Assembly: GCA_009839775.1 (NCBI GenBank)
Contig: VXOZ01000123.1
Coordinates: 1 to 19,838 of the forward strand
From: Chloroflexota bacterium
GTDB taxonomy: Bacteria > Chloroflexota > UBA11872 > VXOZ01
DNA length: 19,838 nucleotides
Reading direction: 5' to 3'
This document shows positions 15,604 through 19,838 of the stretch, piece after piece. Numbering within the stretch: position 1 is the stretch's first letter; the number at the start of each line of letters is the position of its first letter. The position numbers and the translations under genes are program-made. The notes under the pieces are model-generated. The model searched no databases and was not told the DNA's origin. It was given only the letters and a program-made list of their open reading frames with translations.

Positions 15604-17073
15604 GTGGACTCGTTTATTGGGCACCAAACGACTTTGTGGGCAATCGGAGTTTTACAACCGGTTTCTGCATCCGAACTTGTTGATTACTTCAAGGCGCTCT
15701 TGGATGACGCAGGTGATCTTCCTGACAGCCGTGAACTTCAGCGTTTCTGCCGCGACGCGTCAAAGCGAGGCTTGGTAGTTCGAGTACGGCGACGGCCTGA
15801 TTTGTTTTCATTGTCCTTAAAAGGCAACCGCCGTCTGTCGAGAGAACAACGCCTATTGCGCGACCGCGCACGTCTCCTGTTGCTTAAGGAGACCAAGAAA
15901 TCTAGAGTGCACGTGTCGCGTGAGGTTCAGGCAACGGAATTGGGCGGCGCTTCGCCGTCTGAGGATGCCAGTTCAACTTCACAAGGGGGCTCGGCCAACA
16001 AGAGCCGGCCCCTCGTTCCTCGGGGTTTGGCTTGTTGGCCTCGCCTCTCTAAGGAATTGCTTATTCGCCCTTCGCCTGCTTCACGCGACACACCCCTCGA
16101 CCTCTTATCGTTCATGACTTGGGCGCAGGTCGCTATCGCGTGTGGGAAGACGCAAGAGGAGCTCACACTTGATTGTCACTCAATAGGAATGATGCTTGGC
16201 GTGTCGCCTAAGCTCATCCAGCAGCTAGCTTGGGACCCGGAGCACCATTACCGAAGTTTTGAAATACCGAAACGGGCAGGAGGTTTGAGAACAATTGATA
16301 GCCCGCGAGTATTCTTAAAAGTAATCCAACGATTTCTAGCAGATTACATCTTGGTACATCTCCCAATTAGCAGTGCGGTTACGTCCTATCGTATCCGGAT
16401 GTCTATACAAGAGAATGCGCGCCCACACGTGGGCGCCGAATATGTTGCAAATTCTGATATAGAAAATTTCTTTGGCTCCATAAAACATGGTCCAATTGTA
16501 AACCTCCTTATGCACAATGGATTACGAGCGAGCTCTGCGAAATTAATTGGGGATCTGGTCACGAAAAACAGGAGCTTACCGCAAGGGGCACCGACAAGCC
16601 CCCCCATCTCTAACGCTTTCTTGTACATTTTTGACGAATTTATGCTGAGTTATTGTCACACTGAAAAAGTATCGTACTCGCGATACGCCGATGACATCAC
16701 GATAAGTGGAAATAATCGAAGTGCCATTGAGGATGCTTTAGCAATGGCAAAAACGAAGCTACTGGTCGAATACGGATTGCGTCTCAACATGGCGAAGACG
16801 CGAATCGCAAGTAAGCATGGCCAGCAAAAGGTTACAGGTCTTGTGGTAAATGAAAGAATTTCTCCACCACGGGTTTACAGACGGCGAGTAAGGGCAATAT
16901 TCCACAAAGCCCGCTTGAACAAGCAGGTCAATGTTGAGGAATTTCGACGCCTCCGAGGTTACTTAAGCTATTTGAAGTCGTTTGATGCGCTGCGTCATTC
17001 AAGTGAGGTGCAAGAACACGAAAGCACTCTCAGCAAGCTATCAATTCGCAGCACAAATGCCGATACGGTCTAG
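15604..17073 (+). CDS. ret: Retron reverse transcriptase with N-terminal winged-helix domain
   Basis: A 489-residue protein. Residues 1-100 look like a winged helix (WAIGVLQPVSASELVDYF, RFCRDASKRGLVVRVR, LFSLSLKG) and resemble the C-terminal domain of the Ec86 effector. A Ser/Gly-rich linker (about 105-145) leads to the reverse transcriptase. Retron hallmarks are present: NARPH (271-275, the NAxxH motif), catalytic D285 in SDIENFF, LPQGAPTSP (325-333), YADD (361-364) and VTGLVV (410-415, the VTG motif that binds the msr stem). The catalytic triad D285, D363, D364 is intact. It primes cDNA synthesis from a guanosine 2'-OH of its own RNA to make msDNA. GTG start with GAGGA 8 bases upstream. It is richer in A+T than its surroundings, which suggests transfer. 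There is no maturase or endonuclease domain, so it is not a group II intron protein. Confidence 0.93.
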   Translation: MDSFIGHQTTLWAIGVLQPVSASELVDYFKALLDDAGDLPDSRELQRFCRDASKRGLVVRVRRRPDLFSLSLKGNRRLSREQRLLRDRARLLLLKETKKSRVHVSREVQATELGGASPSEDASSTSQGGSANKSRPLVPRGLACWPRLSKELLIRPSPASRDTPLDLLSFMTWAQVAIACGKTQEELTLDCHSIGMMLGVSPKLIQQLAWDPEHHYRSFEIPKRAGGLRTIDSPRVFLKVIQRFLADYILVHLPISSAVTSYRIRMSIQENARPHVGAEYVANSDIENFFGSIKHGPIVNLLMHNGLRASSAKLIGDLVTKNRSLPQGAPTSPPISNAFLYIFDEFMLSYCHTEKVSYSRYADDITISGNNRSAIEDALAMAKTKLLVEYGLRLNMAKTRIASKHGQQKVTGLVVNERISPPRVYRRRVRAIFHKARLNKQVNVEEFRRLRGYLSYLKSFDALRHSSEVQEHESTLSKLSIRSTNADTV

Positions 17074-17137
17074 TAACTTATCGCTGTGCAATGATACTGC
17101 TCCTCATGGCTCCGTAACTGCAGCGACCTTCGACCGC

Positions 17138-17765
17138 CTAGAATCGAGCGAGTGGATGGGCGCCGAGCTGGCCTGACATAGGGATGTGTGGCGGAGCTCC
17201 TAGGAAATGTAGTACTGTCGGCGATGGAGCGACGCCCAAACCGTTGTCGGAAGAGCTCCGCGTGCGGCTGGAGGTGACGGTGGAAGCCAGGGGCACGATC
17301 CATGCGGTCGGCGAGCTTTTCGGGGTGGCCGCGAGCTCGGTGAGCAAGATCCGTCAGCGCCGCCGCCGCCGGCGGCGATGGGCAGGGTCCGGCGTTCGGG
17401 CGCGACCAAGTCATATGGGCCGCGCTTCCGGGGGTTGATGGAAGCGCAACCGGACCTGACCCTGGACGGGATCTGCGCTGCACCGGGCCCGGCAGGTCGG
17501 TGCCGAGCCAGGTGTTGATCTGGCAGTTCTTCGGCAGGTACGCGATCAGCATCACAAAAAAATGGTGCACTAGGTCACTGGGGCCACGAGGCGACCGAGT
17601 GGAGGTTCGCCAATCTCAAGGCGCTGGTGCACAAGGCGGCCGCCCGCACCGTCGGCACCCGTTGAGCGGCCATCAGCGCACTACTCGAGAGCTTCGATCC
17701 CGACGATTGCGCCCACTACTTTCTCCACGTCGACTACGGCTCAACCCGAACGGAATCTGATCTAG
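17138..17765 (+). mobile_element. Internally deleted IS630-family element
   Basis: Both ends are kept: CTAGAATCGAGCG at 17138, matching the left end at 13120, and a right end at GGAATCTGATCTAG finishing at 17765; each terminates in CTAG, as expected for TA-targeting elements. The transposase begins TPKPLSEELRVRLEVTVEA with ACG (17232-17234) in place of the ATG seen in the sister copy. The helix-turn-helix (TIHAVGELFGVAASSVSKI), PDLTLDGI and, in another frame, LIWQFFGRYAISITKK follow. It then jumps to NLKALVHKAAARTVGT and LLESFDPDDCAHYF at the C-terminus. The whole DDE catalytic core is gone, leaving about 628 bases where full elements are about 1.1 kb. It cannot move itself but might be movable in trans. 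Confidence 0.75.
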
Positions 17766-17903
17766 TCGAATCGCGCATCGAACCGAACGATTCATCCGAG
17801 AGCAATTGACGCAATCCACCTTGCGCCGGAGGCCCCTCTTGGCCTGACCCGCCAAGTCCATGTGCCTCCGTTTCACCCTGTCGACCATCCGGAAACTGGC
17901 GGG

Positions 17904-18848
17904 CTACTGCGCCGATGCTGGAAGTCGTGCCAAGCGTTCGGATAACAAGGCGAAGAAGCCGTCGGCATCAACGTGCTCGAGGACCCGGGCGTTGGGTGCG
18001 CCGCTCCGCCCGTACACGTCGCACACCGTCCGTCCCAGCGAGTGCTCGCCGGCAAGCTCGATCGCTACGTGCATGTCCCGCCATTCGAACAGCTCGGGTT
18101 TCAGGAGATATGCGATCACACACGGATCATGGAGCGGCGGACCATGGCGATACGCAGCCGTGGTGCGCGCACCGTAGTACTCGAGCATGCCGCAAACGGC
18201 GCGCGCGGGCGTCGTCTCCAGTGACCGGATCGCCTCGATGCGCGCGGGCGTCGCGATCGCCTGACGGGTGACGTCCAGCCCCACCATCGTGAGCGGCACA
18301 CCAGCCTCGAAGACGACATGGGCCGCATGCGGATCGGCATAGATGTTGAACTCGGCCGCCGGGATGACGTTGCCGAGTCCAATTGCGCCACCCATCGCCA
18401 CGATCTCGGCCACGTTGTCGAGGATCGACGGGTTCTTGATGATTGCCAGCGCCACATTCGTAAGCGGCCCAAGGGTGGCGAGGGTCACCGGCCTGGACGC
18501 CTCGGCATGCGCCTGCACCAGGAAGTCCACGGCATGCGTCTCTTCCGCTGGGCGGCTCGGCTCGGGCAGATCAGCGCCGTCGATGCCGCTCGGGCCGTGC
18601 ACGGCTTCGGCGGTCACGGGAGCCCGTACCATGGGACGCGGGCAGCCGGCATACACTGGCAGCTCTGGGCGACCGGCCAGGTCCCTGACTCGGCGCGCGT
18701 TCGCCTCGGTCTTCGCCAAGGGCACGTTGCCAGCAACCGCCGTGATGCCCAGCAGCTCGAATTCCTCTGCGGACGCGATGGCCATCAGCAGTGCGATGGC
18801 ATCGTCCTGACCTGGATCACAGTCGATGATCAGTGGCCGCGCACCCAT
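17904..18848 (-). CDS. Inosine-uridine-preferring type nucleoside hydrolase
   Basis: A 314-residue enzyme of the IunH/RihA family, which hydrolyses the N-glycosidic bond of ribonucleosides to a base and ribose in salvage. The calcium and substrate site is intact: DCDPGQDDA (D9, D11, D15, D16), HGPSGIDG, the NP-type EFNIYADPHAA block with its Asn and Asp, and D241 in LHDPC. The length is normal for the family and the protein is cytosolic with no signal peptide. Start ATG 18848 has AGGGTGAGG immediately upstream. The specificity for purine or pyrimidine nucleosides cannot be told from sequence. It is followed on the left by IS630 debris, so its operon partners, if any, lie to the right. Codon use and GC match the core genome. 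Confidence 0.95.
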   Translation of the reverse strand: MGARPLIIDCDPGQDDAIALLMAIASAEEFELLGITAVAGNVPLAKTEANARRVRDLAGRPELPVYAGCPRPMVRAPVTAEAVHGPSGIDGADLPEPSRPAEETHAVDFLVQAHAEASRPVTLATLGPLTNVALAIIKNPSILDNVAEIVAMGGAIGLGNVIPAAEFNIYADPHAAHVVFEAGVPLTMVGLDVTRQAIATPARIEAIRSLETTPARAVCGMLEYYGARTTAAYRHGPPLHDPCVIAYLLKPELFEWRDMHVAIELAGEHSLGRTVCDVYGRSGAPNARVLEHVDADGFFALLSERLARLPASAQ

Positions 18849-19172
18849 GCCTCACCCTGCCCTACCGGCCGTTACGATCAATCATAGGTTTCGCCACGGC
18901 CATGGCGCTCCCTGACCCGGACGACGGCATCCACCCTGCACCACAGCCAGCCGCTGGCGGTCAAGCACAGTCGAGTGGCAGTCCTACCCTTTCCCACCCA
19001 CGACCGAAAGATCTTTCATGGCCGCGTACAGCGCGTGCCCGAGGAGCGGCGATCAGGGAAGAGGCGGTCACCCCTGCCCGCGCCGGCCCTCCCGGCAACC
19101 CGCCTGCTCGCTTTGCTCTTCGCCAGCCCGGTGCCGGCTACGCCATGAAGCTGGGCAGGCACCTTCCCGACA
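18849..19172. other. Intergenic region between nucleoside hydrolase and deacetylase genes
   Basis: 324 bases, GC-rich, with short open frames on both strands lacking protein character. It should hold the promoter for the leftward nucleoside hydrolase gene, but no clear -35/-10 pair was found. No repeats, tRNA or strong hairpin followed by a T run were noticed. Confidence 0.3.
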
Positions 19173-19838
19173 TCAGGCTGACATCAGCACTCGAACGTGC
19201 TCCGTGACGCTCGACGCGAGCGCCCCGAGGTCGTAGCCGCCTTCAAGCGTTGCGGCCAGACGCCCGCCGCATACCTCATCGGCAATCTCGCAGAGGCGCT
19301 CGGTCACCCACGCGAAGTCGTCGTCCATCAGCCGCAGGTTTGCGAGCGGGTCGCGCACATGGGCATCGAAGCCGGCAGACACCAGGATGATTTCGGGTTC
19401 GAACGCCCGCAGCTGCGGCAGCACGGCCCCCTCCATCCCCGCGCGGAACTCCGTCGAACCCGACCCCGGCTCAAGCGGAACGTTGACGATGTTGCCGACG
19501 CCCCGCTCGTCAGCGCGTCCCGTCCCGGGATACAGGGGATACTCATGGGTCGAGGCGAAGAACAGCGACGGGTCAGACTCGAATCTCGCCTGGGTCCCGT
19601 TGCCATGGTGGACGTCGAAGTCGACCACGGCCACCCGCTCCGCCCCGAGCACCTCGCGCGCGTGCAGCGCGCCCACCGCGACATTGTTGAACAGGCAGAA
19701 CCCCATGCTGCGCTCGGGCTCGGCGTGGTGCCCAGGCGGCCGGACTGCGCAAAAGGCGTTGGTTGCCTCGCCCTCCATCACCGCCGTCACCGCGGCCACC
19801 ATCGCACCTGCCGCGCGGAGCGCCGCCTCGCCCGAATC
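19173..19838 (-). CDS. Histone deacetylase family protein (AcuC/acetylpolyamine deacetylase-like), 5' end outside window
   Basis: 222 residues of an arginase-fold zinc deacetylase are visible; the frame is open to the window edge, so the true start lies beyond it (the family is about 300-370 residues). Active-site motifs are present: the RPPGHHAE histidine pair, FNNVAVGA, the zinc-binding VVDFDVHHGNGTQ (Asp and His), the SAGFDAH Asp, and the EGGYDL Tyr that polarises the carbonyl. Bacterial members remove acetyl groups from proteins such as acetyl-CoA synthetase, or from acetylated polyamines and other small amides; which applies here cannot be told. It points the same way as the nucleoside hydrolase but with a 324-base gap, so co-transcription is uncertain. 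GC content is that of the core genome. Confidence 0.95.
   Translation of the reverse strand, partial: DSGEAALRAAGAMVAAVTAVMEGEATNAFCAVRPPGHHAEPERSMGFCLFNNVAVGALHAREVLGAERVAVVDFDVHHGNGTQARFESDPSLFFASTHEYPLYPGTGRADERGVGNIVNVPLEPGSGSTEFRAGMEGAVLPQLRAFEPEIILVSAGFDAHVRDPLANLRLMDDDFAWVTERLCEIADEVCGGRLAATLEGGYDLGALASSVTEHVRVLMSA

Noticed and set aside
15604..17073. Group II intron maturase or diversity-generating retroelement RT
   Set aside because: There is no maturase or HNH domain, no template/variable repeat pair was noticed, and the NAxxH and VTG motifs with the NDT-like partner point to a retron.
17070..17570. 166-codon minus-strand frame beginning MHHFFVMLIAYLPKN
   Set aside because: At first it looked like a foreign insert, but the plus strand of the same bases reads LIWQFFGRYAISITKK, an expected IS630 transposase segment.

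Overview
This is a high-GC bacterial chromosome segment whose left, middle and right edges look like ordinary metabolic DNA of a Pseudomonadota-like organism: a decayed TRAP-transporter binding protein, a short-chain dehydrogenase, a nucleoside hydrolase and a histone-deacetylase-family hydrolase. The taxon cannot be fixed from sequence alone. Set into this background is an accessory region of anti-phage type genes bounded and interrupted by dead insertion sequences. No tRNA, rRNA or CRISPR array was seen.

Layout. 1-1369: tail of an unidentified + strand gene, then a heavily mutated dctP-type lipoprotein pseudogene (- strand). 1536-2081 (-): a 181-residue protein with an integrase-type SAM-like N-terminal domain but no recombinase domain, preceded by a good sigma-70-like promoter. 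2387-3412 (+): an unrecognised protein with two membrane segments. 3730-10464 (+): a complete type I restriction-modification operon in the order hsdM-hsdS-hsdR, followed closely by an HNH endonuclease gene (10529-11386) through a possible 19-codon leader ORF. 11400-12024: remnants of an IS21-type istA (-) and an IS630-type transposase (+). 12042-12884 (-): an apparently intact SDR oxidoreductase. 13120-14061: 5' half of a second IS630 copy (+) joined to an IS110-type remnant (-). 14680-17073 (+): a retron, made of an upstream AT-richer hairpin-bearing region likely to hold the msr-msd RNA, a nucleoside-deoxyribosyltransferase-like effector, and a retron reverse transcriptase. 17138-17765: a third IS630-type copy that keeps both ends but has lost its catalytic core. 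17904-19838 (-): inosine-uridine-type nucleoside hydrolase and a histone deacetylase family protein running off the window.

The most interesting system is the retron. Its effector matches the N-terminal enzyme domain of the Retron-Eco1 (Ec86) effector, but the winged-helix domain that sits at the C-terminus of the Ec86 effector is here found at the N-terminus of the reverse transcriptase, so the same parts are distributed differently between the two proteins. Together with the type I R-M operon and the HNH nuclease, the region reads as a small defence island assembled by transposition; most of the elements that could have moved it are now dead.
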